A stretch of 64,000 bases of DNA from Balanoglossus misakiensis. Lineage: Eukaryota; Hemichordata. Below the pieces are notes generated by a model. It was not told where the DNA came from. It did not search any database and saw only the letters and a list, made by a program, of their open reading frames with translations. Positions 27,625-39,397 of the stretch are shown in pieces (position 1 is the stretch's first letter; each line of letters begins with the position of its first letter). Location of the stretch: the NCBI GenBank assembly GCA_040954595.2, contig CM082593.2, positions 4,216,001 to 4,280,000 on the forward strand, given 5' to 3'. A program made the position numbers and the translations under genes.

Positions 27625-28140
27625 GCCGAGAAGGTGAAGACGATGGGGTCTAGATGCCTAGATGGTACAGTGTTTCTTCTATACAGGGGGTTTGGGATTC
27701 ACCCCATGTTTACATGTTAATGGCACCCCCTAGCAGGGAGCAAATGGCTGCACCACCTAGCTCCCCCTAGAGAGAGTTGGGAGACCGCGCAACCACAGCC
27801 GGACAGTCCCGCCGATTGCCCACAGTCACTCTTGTCATACTCGTAGATCCACCCCCAAACCTGGTCTAAATCATGGCGAGAGTGCCTGTGAGTTTGTAAG
27901 CGGCGCAACGATGTGGTTGGAGGCGCAGCCGTGTCGATCAACAACATTGCAACACCACACATGAGAGATCGCGGCCAACAAACAACTCCCAGGCGACTGT
28001 GATCGTGGCATAGCCCCTCAAACTCAGCTAGGGTACCGTCGATGTAGAGTTCGACTGGTAGGTTTGGCGCTCAGACATCAAAATTCAACAACGTTATAGT
28101 TTAAGTTTCGGCGCGCACGTGTGCTAGACATGACACTTAC
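27625..28140. other. Unassigned DNA in the presumed NAF1 5' UTR intron
   Basis: This stretch is more GC-rich than its surroundings and has no supported exon. A minus-strand frame at 27717-27962 has no recognisable homology. It may be another old repeat or promoter-proximal DNA of NAF1. Confidence 0.4.
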
Positions 28141-28260
28141 CTCCATCCGTAAACGCACGTGTACGTACGATAATAACACTTTGCGAAACCGGAAGTACAT
28201 GTAGCTTGCTTAGCATCCTCGTTCGCAGATCTGTAGAGGGCGCCACGTACGTACGTGTGA
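28141..28260 (-). promoter_or_regulatory. Probable NAF1 untranslated first exon and promoter
   Basis: On the minus strand a good donor (ATGGAG followed by GTAAGTG) ends an exon at 28141, upstream of the NAF1 coding start whose own exon begins after an acceptor at 26573-26574. An ETS/GABPA-type site ACCGGAAGT lies at 28188-28196, and CG-rich CACGT/TACGTACG sequence surrounds it, typical of housekeeping promoters. The transcription start is not determinable; the upstream limit given is approximate. Confidence 0.45.
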
Positions 28261-28530
28261 TAGCGTGATACCTTAGAAGTTCACGTAAATATCTATATGA
28301 GACTTTTGCGTATGATGAATAACCCCTGTATCTTAAAATATCCGACCAAGAATATGAAATATATAAATGCCTTGTTCAGTTTAGCTGTATGAATTACGCA
28401 GGCGCATTTCCAATGACTTTACCGCAAAAGGGCAATGGCTGTAACTTCTGGCCACAGATTCTTGTTCGGCTCCCTTACACACGACGAAATTCCCAGTACA
28501 TATTTCTCAACACTACATATATGTCAATCC

Positions 28531-28536
28531 TTTATT
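28531..28536 (-). terminator. Polyadenylation signal of the first K2P gene
   Basis: TTTATT on the plus strand reads AATAAA on the minus strand, about 300 bp after the stop codon at 28834. It is the first canonical hexamer I noticed downstream. Confidence 0.5.
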
Positions 28537-28833
28537 TATACAAACTTCAACAACTAAAAAGACTGAAATCATGAGAACTGTGTCCATACATACACTTAGA
28601 CTTGACGGCATATGCTACTCTCATCATACTCTTTGGAGTCATGGACAAAACTGCAGACACACGGGGCCAATCAAATACTACATGTAGTTACAGACGTTTA
28701 AAAAAATGGGTAAAAACATCGAAATGGGTGTACGACGCTCGGACTTTCTGTCTTTTATAATATTCTCCCTGTTTATCATTATGACATAATTTCTTAATAT
28801 CTTCTGAAAAGTGTAACTAAAAATGGTTTATAA

Positions 28834-31800
28834 TTATAACGTGTTTTCATCATGATGGTTACATTTGTTTAGATATCTGTGAAACCTTTTCATGCCAGCA
28901 ACGATTTTTCTCTGTGATAAACTGAAACAAACCGATAAAATGACGAGTCCAAAGACGACATATAACATCAATCCAATTATTTGGAGTTTCTCTTCACTGC
29001 TGGAGAAGTCTACGTCAAAATCAACGTCGCCAAACCCGATCGTTGTCATGGTGATGACACAGAAATAGAAAGAATCAAAGTAGGACCAGCCTCGATTGTT
29101 TTCGAATGAAAGACTGCCCAGGCAGAGGTAGATGGTGACAATTAAGACGATAAGAGTGAGTGGGACTTCGGTGTCTTCATGTGTTGGGTCACAGTTGTCG
29201 TCAGGGCTGGTCTGGGTGCCAACGTGAAACATTTCTGTAGTGGCTCTGCTTGGGTCTATGGTTGTCGATTGAAGGTATGATGTGGATTTTATATCTCGCC
29301 ATTCTTTCGTCGCCGCGCATGTCGAGCAACTCGTTACGAAGGGAAGCGATTGCGAACGGGGTTTCTTTGATATCGGAATATGTCCCCTCGTTTCTCCACG
29401 AACTTCGGTAAAGGGACAGTCGTTCATGGTAACGGCTGCTTCGGTAGTGTGATCGCTGCCCAACGACGAAGCCCGTCCCGTTGCGAAGTCGCCATCCTCG
29501 ACGTCACCTCTTTTAAGCATGTCATAGTTCTTGCTGGATGTCGGCTTGAAGTTTGTCTTCTTTTCAAAATCGGAAGAGTACTTTACGTTCAATGTGCCTC
29601 CTTCTGCGACTGCTTCGGTTCCTGTGAGTGTGGACATGCGCATGTGTCGTTCGTCTAACAAATTTGGATCTAAAGCTTCCATAGTCTGCTCACCCACACC
29701 AGCCATTTCCTCTGGATGGGTTTCCTCACTTTCTCTAATTGGCAGCATTTCTGTTTCCATGTGAACGACCACGGGCCATCGGTCATGCGTGCTGTCACCG
29801 CGTCGTCGCGAATCATTCCCAAGGTTGAAACTGTTTGCAAGTTCTGCGTCGGTCGTGGCGACCTTGTTGGCACTCGCCCGTCGTACTCTCTGGATAGATT
29901 TCTTCGACGCAAACTTTAAACACCGCACGACGATGATTCGTGCCGGGATAGCGATGGCGTTCCCGGCAGACGAGAGGAAAAGTAACGTGAGCGGTATTCC
30001 GATCAAGGCGTAAAGCATGCAAAGCGCCCTCCCTGCTTTAGTGACCGGCGCGAGATATCCATCACCTGGTTAAGAAGAAAAAAAAAAAAAAAAAAACAGA
30101 AAATAAATTAAACACGAGAAATATGATTGATATAATATCTTCGTAGCACACTCGTTTGACCAAATGGAGCATATAACCTTGCAGGCGAGTGCATGATGTG
30201 TAGTATGTGTTTGATGGCAATTTGCCTACAGCAACTGCATGAGTAAGTTTGTAAAGTTCATGGCAAATGTTTACGATGTTTTCATGTGGATCCTATTTAT
30301 ATCATGTCGTGGCGTCAGTTACTACGAATTTGCTGGTCTTAAGGCCAAGGACAATGTCATGTCTCGTCTTCATGTAGAATTTTGAGAAAACAGTTTGTCA
30401 TTTTCTTGGAATGGTCACAAATGGTGCCAAAAAAGAAAACATGTCACCATGCTTGATTTTGATATTGCTGTTCAGATATTTTCACCATAGAAAAGCTATA
30501 GCATTTTGCGCGTGCGATTAAAGTGCTGACTCGGCATTTTCCACTATATTTAGACTTCCTAGCTGAGAAAGCAACATGATAGAACACCCTGTCGTTCATA
30601 TATAATATATAAAAATCAGGAAAATGACAAAATTAAAAGAGTATAGTCCACTAACTCAACCATGCAGTATTTAAATGTTGGCCTTTATTTATATGTAAAC
30701 ATCTGCTTTCTGATATTATAAAAATAATATCGACATGAATGTTGATGGTACTTGTTTTTTACACAATTCTACGTCACACAAAAAACGCAAATAGCTCAGC
30801 ATAACCAGAGTCAAATATACGCTGGTTTTAAACCCTTTCAACGCGACGCAATAGTCAACTCGTCGTCATTTTAGCAAAATAAACAATAACTGTTACTTTA
30901 TTTTCCTAAAATTTTGATCAGGACCTGTAAATAAATTTAAAGGAAAATTATGTCCACTTTGCCTAGAATGATGGGAAAGAATTGGCAAAACCATGTGAAA
31001 ATGGTAAAAATGTCGCACTTTTTGACAGCGAAACATGTTTCTGCGTTTCGTACTTATGATGGCATGAGTTGAAATTTGCGCTATATCAAGTCAATTTTAT
31101 TTTTAGAACAATTTTGTCCGACCATATTTTAGATTTCTCTAAAGATATTCTCGTGTTACGTGTACATGTAACAGAAAAAAAACTATGCATGCGGGTTCCG
31201 TCGCGGTTAAGTAAATTTGCATTTAAAATATAATTAGGTCCAGCCTTACCACCATTTCTCAGTTAGTGCACACTATATTGCGACACCAATTTCAGCATAT
31301 TCCGAAATTTGAATGTCGATATTTTACCATGTGCCTATCCGTTTGTTTCAATGAAATTGACAGATGGCTTTCAATTTAATGGTTCTATTCTAACCCTGCT
31401 AGAATTGTTTGTGTCAAAATTGAATAACGAGTTTGTCACGTTTGAACTCTTGAAATTATAGCTATAGGCGCATCTAATTACGAAATGAGCAATTGCGCAT
31501 ATATCATTGAATACGGTATGCTAAAAATGTGTTATTCGGAAAAGTATTATTGAAATATCTACTTGCCGATAGTTGTCACCACCGAAACACAGAATAAAGA
31601 AGATGACGTCCATGTCCAAAGATCTGGACCTGTTGGGCCCTTGGCATCTTGACGTAAAATGTCACGAAATTCATCCACTGCTCGTCTGGCAAGCACCGTG
31701 AAATTATCTCCAGTCGGTTCGCACAACTCGCCGATCCTTTCGGTGAAATTCTGTATAATAGCGTCGATGTTACTGTGGATGTAGTTGGGTTCCCCCCGGA

Positions 31801-31936
31801 CGCCTTCGAGTTCTTGAAAAGCGGCAGTGCCCACCACAAGATAGACCGCCAAACAGACACCGATGATGGAACACGTACGGATGTTACTTACATTTTCCGA
31901 GCTCAGTTTACACCTGCGAGGCGACGAACAAACCAT
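28834..31936 (-). CDS. Two-pore-domain (K2P) potassium channel, TRESK-like, with GDG first filter
   Basis: Two exons, 31936-31567 and 30065-28834, give 533 aa. K2P subunits dimerise in the plasma membrane to carry background potassium current. Visible parts: M1 about residues 22-40; an extracellular cap loop with one Cys and two NFT glycosylation sites; pore 1 ending TTIGDGYLAPVT (121-132); M2 about 138-165; a cytoplasmic loop of about 250 residues; M3; pore 2 TTIGFGD (464-470); M4 and a short tail. The long loop, the pore-1/M2 sequence and a 14-3-3-type RSQSLP site (360-365) resemble KCNK18/TRESK. The intron splits the first Gly codon of filter 1, a recurrent K2P intron site. Here it must be a GC-AG intron (G then GCAAGT), because the nearby GT at the same place creates a stop. 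The filter Tyr is replaced by Asp. Confidence 0.9.
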
Positions 31937-34084
31937 GTTTCACGCCTTTGCGCCAATAATGGGAACCTGTTAGTGGCAGTCCAACGTTAATGCAGTGAAT
32001 GTGCATAACACAGGTGTCTATGCGTGCATATAGGCTTATAGCAGCACTAGAATTTGACATCGTCACCAGGTTAATTAGCATGCATGGGTCATCAGTTGTC
32101 AATGACGTAGAACAAATACGGCGGTTTTCCTTGAACACCAATAACCAATTACGTAAACATATTAAAAAGTGTTGTTGTTTATTGGTAGTTTCACGATTTT
32201 ATTGGTATTTTTAATTTTTTTATTGTTTTTGTTTTGTTTTGTTTTTATATTTTTTTATTTAAAAATGTGTTGTTATTTTGCGGCAATTTTGAAAAATAGA
32301 CACAACATAGGTAATTATGGGTAAAACCGATATGCGTTTGTACAGGTAATATATAATTCATGAAAGAAAGAAGTTAATATTATAATATTATAATACAATA
32401 ACAACTGAACGCAGACCTACGAAAATGCCATTTTAATATCTAGTTTGCATTGTAGGATTTGAATTGCCGGTGTACCTCAAAGCTTAATCATTTGAATTTT
32501 ACAATATTTTTATCGCAATGTACCCTCATTTATAGCTCCATCCGTACGTGCAAGGCGGTACCATTTTTGTCATTTTCTGTTTGTTCCGCGTCTTTTTATC
32601 ATTAATGGTAGATAGGCGGATGGGCCTCATATAGATAACGATGGATTCGCCTATCATACTACAGGTGACAATGGTGGTGATAGATATACATGTCCGTGGC
32701 TCTAATATGCAGACCAGCATATTACTGAAACCTTTTACACGTACATGTATTTTCAAGGTCGAATATTCACGACCTACGCCTAAGTATATCTGTCCTGACA
32801 TGAACATTTGTAGGGTGCGTGTGTGGTGAGTTCAAGCACAGGGACCTCGATCTTCCTCCTTGTATACTGAAGTGTAATATGTACATTTTTGCCAATTAAA
32901 TGTCAAACATCACTATCTGTTCCTTGCATGGTCAATAAACATACAATTTGTTACTGCAAAATACGTATACTCCCGAAGACCTGATATCTATACAAAATTT
33001 AGCAAAAACTACAAGAAGGCGTGAGTGACAATATTTTGGCCGATTTTTAAAAAATGGTACTTAAGTACTGAAAAGGATGTGAGTGCCAATCATACTGAGT
33101 TGACTTGACATGTACTACTTCCTGGGACGTATTTGATGGCGAAATCACGTGACGTCCACAGGAGCTCTATCTTTGAAGTCTCCCAGAAAACACCGAATAC
33201 ATCCACCCAGATCCCGGTCCCAGTTCCTGTCAACAAAGCCCACGCTGCCATGCACCCTTGACCAACCCGATGTAATTATTGTCGATAATGAATTTCTTGT
33301 CCTGCCTTGAATTCTATTTGGAAAATAACATTATTACTATACATAGGTATAGTGTTGATGAGGAAACCGCATTGCACAAAACTGAAATAGTGAAAATCAG
33401 CCAAAAGTTACAACTAATGGAGCTTTAACACCTAAACCAATTCCCTAAAAAAATTATTGTACATGAACGACAGCCCGGCGATGAGGGTGTGTCAAAAAGT
33501 AAAATTACATGTACCCTTAACATGGTGTGTTCTTGTACTTAAAATGTCAAAACAATAAGAGCGTGACCTTGAATTTCCAATGAAGCAATAAAAGTATTAA
33601 TAGCGATAAAAGTGAAATCGGTCAGGCTTTTATCTCTGATGCGTTTATTGAACTCGCTTGCCGAAAACTCATTTCTTCGTCCCTACCATTTTCCAAGCTC
33701 TACGAGACCCTGCGAGATCTCCCGTGGCGAAGCGGTTTGTATGGGAGGACATTCGCATGTGACACAGGACGAAGAACACATGTCCCATAGCGTAAAGCAG
33801 CACAAAAGTCATTCCTATAAAGCTCTACACCTTTAGTTTATTAGAAAGTTTGACTTGTACTACTTAGCAAAGTTCCTCTGTGATAGAGGGACGGTGTACT
33901 TGGTAAGCTGCCCATTGCATTAACCAAGTCTCGCCAGATCTCACAATCAGCCTCAAATCGTGTATGGATCTTTAATTGCTACGCGTACGTTGGTCATCAT
34001 TTTGATGTACATGTACTCGAGCCAGTTAAATGTACAGTGGCCTGTCATAATACCGTGCAGAATTCATACAATTCAACATTCATG
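31937..34084. other. Intergenic region between the two K2P genes
   Basis: This holds the 5' flank of the downstream K2P gene and the 3' UTR of the upstream one. A T-rich stretch occurs at 32215-32270. No exon with conserved protein sequence was seen; frames such as 33612-33836 plus look random. Promoter elements were not resolved. Confidence 0.5.
33837..33842 (-). terminator. Polyadenylation signal of the second K2P gene
   Basis: TTTATT (AATAAA on the minus strand) lies about 245 bp after the stop at 34085. A second copy is at 33644-33649, so alternative 3' ends are possible. Confidence 0.45.
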
Positions 34085-37072
34085 TCATGTTTTCGTTTTG
34101 CGTCTGCAACAGCATTTGGACACATAGTGTCTGATGGTCCGGCCCGCCTCGACGATTTTTTTCTGCGACAGATTAAAACAAACAGACAAAAGCACCAGTC
34201 CAATGACTATGAAAACTATGATAAAGACGGCGGTGAGTGATCGAGATTCGGACGAGAAGTCCATGTTCACCTCCATGTCTCCAAAGCCGATCGTGGTTAT
34301 GGTTATCATACAAAAGTACAACGCGTCGCCGTAGGACCAGGTTTCGTTCTGGAAGATAGAAGCGCCCCCGAGGACGTAGAGCGAGATAACAATCCCCAGA
34401 ACGATCAGATTCACGTCGGTTTCCTTCTTCTCTTGTTGTGTTACCTGTTTCTTCATTTTGCAGGTCTGCACCCCGATGCTTCTTCTCTCTTCTATGTAGA
34501 TCTGGTAGGCCGTCGAGGATTTGGTCAGACTTCTGCTCGTCTTCGAAACATTTTCATCGTCGTTCTGATGTTGACAAATCGCAAACATCACATGCGGCAG
34601 AGAGACACTGTCTTCTACCGACGGGGTCTGGTCTTGGGGTAGCAATGTGAGTTGTCTTGTCAAGCCAAGACGACGATCTATTGCATGGACATTGTTGGGT
34701 GTAGATGGCGCTGTCCGGTTCAGACTGTTGCCTGGTCGGTTGGTTGCCATGGTTGCTGGCTGGGACTGAGAAAGGCTGTCATCCTCAATTCCTATTTCAC
34801 TGTCAGAAACAGTTAACGAGTTCTCCAAGAAGTTATCAGAACTTTCGGTGTTTCTGAATGATAGATCATTGGACAGTTGAATTTTCCAGTTCTTTTCCGA
34901 TTGCTTACATTTCAATATATGCATTTTGTCCTCTGTTGGTACAATATCAATTTGGTCGTCGTCACCTTCGACAATGGCGCCCTCCGTGCCAGCTCCGCCA
35001 TCGCCAGCACGTACACTACGACAGTTCTCCTCTAATACAACGACTTCCGTTTCAGTTGCCATAGAAACAACGACCGAGGCCTGATCGTCACTGTTGCCAC
35101 CTTCAGACTTCCGATCCTGACCAGTCCCTACTCTGTCAATATCGGTTTCCATGAGAACCCAGTTGGTGTATTGGTGTTGGATTCGGTCGGAGTTCTCGTT
35201 TTTGTTGTGACTTCTTTCGCAGTCGCCACTGCCGATCCCCTCGGGGAGTTGTTTTCTGGTCTTTGAAAACCGTTTCAGGCAAAATCCGACTGCGGCTCGA
35301 AAAGGAATGGCGAAGACGTCGCCAGCGTAGGACAGAAACAGCAAATTCAGGGGTATACCAAGCACAGCATAAAGTATGCAGACAGCTTTTCCAGTCGGTG
35401 TAACCGGAGCCAAATAGCCATAACCTGTCAACAACAAAGAAAAAAACCGATGGTGATGATGATGAAGGACTTGTCATCAGTGTGGCGTGTTTTAATTATA
35501 AATCTGGTTATAATTAAAAGACGAAAAATAACATTTCGAAAAGGTCTAACGAGTTCTATATTCTCAAACTGAATGAATTCTACCGATGTGGTAGCAAGGA
35601 GATACCTCGGTGAATATAAAACACGACCTTGGCATAATTTGAAACCAAAATCATGGATGTGATACGAATATCAATACATGGCATCAAAAAAAGTTCGATG
35701 CTTCAATTTTCCCTGCGAATATTACATTAATGCGCATTTTTGGGTGTCCGTTTACTGCAACTGAATTGAAAATGTACACACGATTTCTGCGGGTCAGTCC
35801 CCGGAACGCCGCGAAAACAAAAAAGTATTAATTTTGGAGGTCGTTGGTTCTAATTAACGCGCTTACTCCTGCATTATGGACCCGTATCAATCTAATTTAT
35901 AATTTGACGTCATGGATTATACTTGCATCGCGGTAAAATAAAGTTACCTGGACTCGAGGGTCCACAAGCTGTTTGGTTCTTCCCATGATGCCACACCCCG
36001 TCTTAAATACATGTATGGCCTTTTGGAATTGAAAAGCTCAAATCGCGAGATGTTTAAAGGTCGACTACAATCACTTATAATAAACAAAATATGCCCGATT
36101 CTTCTAAACAAATACATTCGTAAGCGCTCTTTTTTCTCGTCTTTACCACTGAAAATCTGCAAAGATATCTATGTTTATTGCATGCAAATACGACGCGTGT
36201 AACAATGCAATTTGGATTTCTGTTATGTCATAATAAAATAATTTTATTATGGCACCAATCGATGCATGGAATGGGAATCCTTGTACTCCAATCGACCAGA
36301 ATTGATCCATGCGACTTCAGCAATATAAAAAAAGCTAGATCATGGCTATTGGCAGCTTTTGATTAAGGAATTCACTATGCTACGCGTCATACACTTTACT
36401 GTACCGTATTTCTATGCTGCATTACATATTTTGTTGATAAATTACACTAAACTTATCTGTAATAACCGACCCCAACAATAATAATATCGGAGGTGTTTAT
36501 GAACACTTTTATTATTATTTCCTATTCATGAAATGAGTGTATGAAAAGACATTGGCGTATAAATAGAATGGGGGAAAGCTGGTTTTGAAATATCGGTTTG
36601 TCTGTGGTATTGCATAATATGTTTAGCTCCAGTTAAAGAGTTAGAGCTAGGTTTTACATAGATGTTGAGTTCTTCACATCACCTTACCTATTGTTGTGAT
36701 CACGGACACACAAAACAAACTAGACGTTTGCCATTTCCACAGGTCCGGTCCGGTAGGCCCTTTGTCAGCCTCGTGGAAGACGTCATATATGTCTGCCAGT
36801 AAGTGCTTTGCATAAACGCTGAAATTCTCTGGCCTTCGACCGCATTCCTCGTCAAGACGCCACGTGAAGTTCTGGATAATGGTCTCCAGGTTGTTGTAGT
36901 ACGTGTTCTCTCTGCCAAGTCTTCCTTCGAGTTCGATGAAAATTGCAGAACCCACCATGATGTACGCCGATATAGCGAATAGAAGGATAACGCACGTGCA
37001 AAGCTTGTTGAAGGATTCTGGGTCGCGTTGAGAAGACCCAGCGCTTTCAATCTCAACATCTTCACCTTCCAT
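34085..37072 (-). CDS. Two-pore-domain (K2P) potassium channel, TRESK-like, paralogue
   Basis: Two exons, 37072-36688 and 35424-34085, give 574 aa. The arrangement matches the neighbouring K2P gene: acidic N-terminus, M1 (about 25-45), cap loop with Cys and NFT/NFS sites, pore 1 with the normal filter TTIGYGYLAPVT, M2, a cytoplasmic loop of about 280 residues rich in Asp, Glu, Ser and Gln, M3, pore 2 TTIGFGDM, M4 and a Cys/Arg-rich tail (CCCRRKTKT). The phase-1 intron is at the identical codon but has an ordinary GTAAGG donor. Same strand, same exon plan and similar pore/M2 sequence show the two genes are tandem duplicates; the loops have diverged almost completely. The start is the ATG at 37072. 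Subfamily assignment beyond TRESK-like is uncertain. Confidence 0.92.
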
Positions 37073-38247
37073 AGTTCCAGCTCAGACGATCTTCATGTGA
37101 TATCGATACAAACTGACACAAATTTGAACAGCAGATCGATCAACACAAGCGCGACGTACGGTGTCAACTGACGCGTTAATTTAATGACAATATCCAATTA
37201 GGCGCATGTTGTATATTAAAAATGCACAGAATGTTGACGATGAAAATTATTCATATTCACATTTAAAGCGGGTCGGGCAAATGCCCATTGTAAACAGTGC
37301 GACTGTTTTCATTAGTGTTCATGATGCAATGTGTAATAAACCAAACAAGAGGTTAGATGCTGAAAGTTGACGGTGCTAGGCTATAGCATTGTTTTGGTTG
37401 ACGCTTTAAACAGACATTTGAAGAACGTTCGGTTGATTAATGCATTGTGGGTGATAATAATACACAGTTTCAAATAAAGAGAGCAAGCCCATAATCTTCG
37501 TAAAGCAGTTTTGCATATTTTGATCACATGACTAAGGATTTGCCTTTCAAAATGTTTACGTGTTCTATAAAAAAAATGCTGCGAGATCCCGATTTCAATA
37601 TATATGTGATAGGAAATGATCGCAATGTGTCCGAAAGTTATGTTTTTGCGGAAAGTTACGTTTTTATGATGCAAAATATATTTCGAGTAAATACAGTATA
37701 CTCTGATCAAAAGACGATTAAACCAAAATACACAGACGTGCTTTCCAAAAGGATTGTACGACTAAGTGCAAGTAAGCTTATCGACCGGAATATTGAAGCG
37801 TTTCATCACATAAAGCGCTAAAAATCGATATTCATGCAGAGTTAAAATATTATTTCCAGTCACATGACTGTCATGGAAACAAAGGCGGTGCAGTGTGTTA
37901 ATTTCTAGATTTGCGGACTGGGGATGTACGGCCAAAGTGCCTAACTGCATGAAGGGCGCGAATAAAAAAATATCCAGAGAGATGTGAACAAACTTTCTTT
38001 ATGCGCGTATGATGGTATCATCTACGCTTCGGATAGGCCTAACAACGGCATTCTGTAAATAATGTTTTTTTGAGAAGCGGATTTGTTTTTGTTGTTTTAC
38101 TTTTCAGGGGACAACATGCATTTTTCTACATTTGAGATCATTTAAATATGTTGGTAAAACTGCACTCCATTGAGTAAAAAGGCGAAAAAAGAAAGCATCA
38201 TTATCACACTTACTACTTTTCTTGAGGGTTCATCGTGGTTCGTTGCA
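37073..38247. other. Intergenic region, 5' flank of the second K2P gene
   Basis: No supported exon. It contains the presumed promoter of the K2P gene ending at 37072 and an AT-rich frame (37528-37821 plus) with no recognisable similarity. It runs directly into the minisatellite. Confidence 0.45.
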
Positions 38248-39294
38248 CTCAAGTGTTTAAGGGAATGGGTGAGTAGCACAGTTTTTAAGGAAACGGGTGA
38301 GTAGCACAGTTTTTAAGGAAACGGGTGAGTGGCACAGTTTTTAAGGAAACGGGTGAGTAGCACAGTTTTTAAGGAAACGGGTGAGTAGCACAGTTTTTAA
38401 GGAAACGGGTGAGTAGCACAGTTTTTAAGGAAACGGGTGAGTAGCACAGTTTTTAAGGAAACGGGTGAGTAGCACAGTTTTTAAGGAAACGGGTGAGTAG
38501 CACAGTTTTTAAGGAAACGGGTGAGTGGCACAGTTTTTAAGGGAATGGGTGAGTAGCACAGTTTTTAAGGGAATGGGTGAGTACCACAGTTTTTAAGGAA
38601 ACGGGTGAGTAGCACAGTTTTTAAGGAAACGGGTGAGTGGCACAGTTTTTAAGGAAACGGGTGAGTGGCACAGTTTTTAAGGAAACGGGTGAGTGGCACA
38701 GTTTTTAAGGGGAACGGGTGAGTAGCACAGTTTTTAAGGGAATGGGTGAGTAGCACAGTTTTTAAGGAAACGGGTGAGTAGCACAGTTTTTAAGGAAACG
38801 GGTGAGTAGCACAGTTTTTAAGGAAACGGGTGAGTAGCACAGTTTTTAAGGAAACGGGTGAGTGGCACAGTTTTTAAGGAAACGGGTGAGTGGCACAGTT
38901 TTTAAGGAAACGGGTGAGTGGCACAGTTTTTAAGGGAATGGGTGAGTGGCACAGTTTTTAAGGAAACGGGTGAGTAGCACAGTTTTTAAGGAAACGGGTG
39001 AGTGGCACAGTTTTTAAGGGAATGGGTGAGTGGCACAGTTTTTAAGGAAACGGGTGAGTAGCACAGTTTTTAAGGAAACGGGTGAGTAGCACAGTTTTTA
39101 AGGAAACGGGTGAGTGGCACAGTTTTTAAGGAAACGGGTGAGTGGCACAGTTTTTAAGGGGAACGGGTGAGTAGCACAGTTTTTAAGGGAATGGGTGAGT
39201 AGCACAGTTTTTAAGGAAACGGGTGAGTAGCACAGTTTTTAAGGAAACGGGTGAGTAGCACAGTTTTTAAGGGAATGGGTGAGTAGCACAGTTT
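38248..39294. repeat. 28-bp minisatellite, about 37 copies
   Basis: The unit is GGGTGAGTAGCACAGTTTTT plus AAGGAAAC. Variant positions are GTAGCAC or GTGGCAC and AAGGAAAC, AAGGGAATG or AAGGGGAAC; the last makes a 29-bp unit. Copies are head to tail and nearly identical, which suggests recent homogenisation. Both strands are stop-rich, so it is not coding. It ends 170 bp before the TIMM23 start codon. Confidence 0.97.
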
Positions 39295-39391
39295 GGTTGG
39301 GTGACAAGACTATGAGTCACTCTGCCTGATTCCTACTATAATTTGAAACGAATGTGAATCCGAATTGTGCATCCTTCAAAGAGCTTGCTCA

Positions 39392-39397
39392 TGCGCA
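39392..39397 (+). promoter_or_regulatory. NRF1-type half site in TIMM23 promoter
   Basis: TGCGCA within CATGCGCATTG lies about 70 bp before the TIMM23 ATG. NRF1 sites are frequent in promoters of nuclear genes for mitochondrial proteins. The match is partial. Confidence 0.3.

Noticed and set aside
38248-39294. CRISPR-like array
   Set aside because: The units are contiguous with no unique spacers and the host is an animal; it is a minisatellite.
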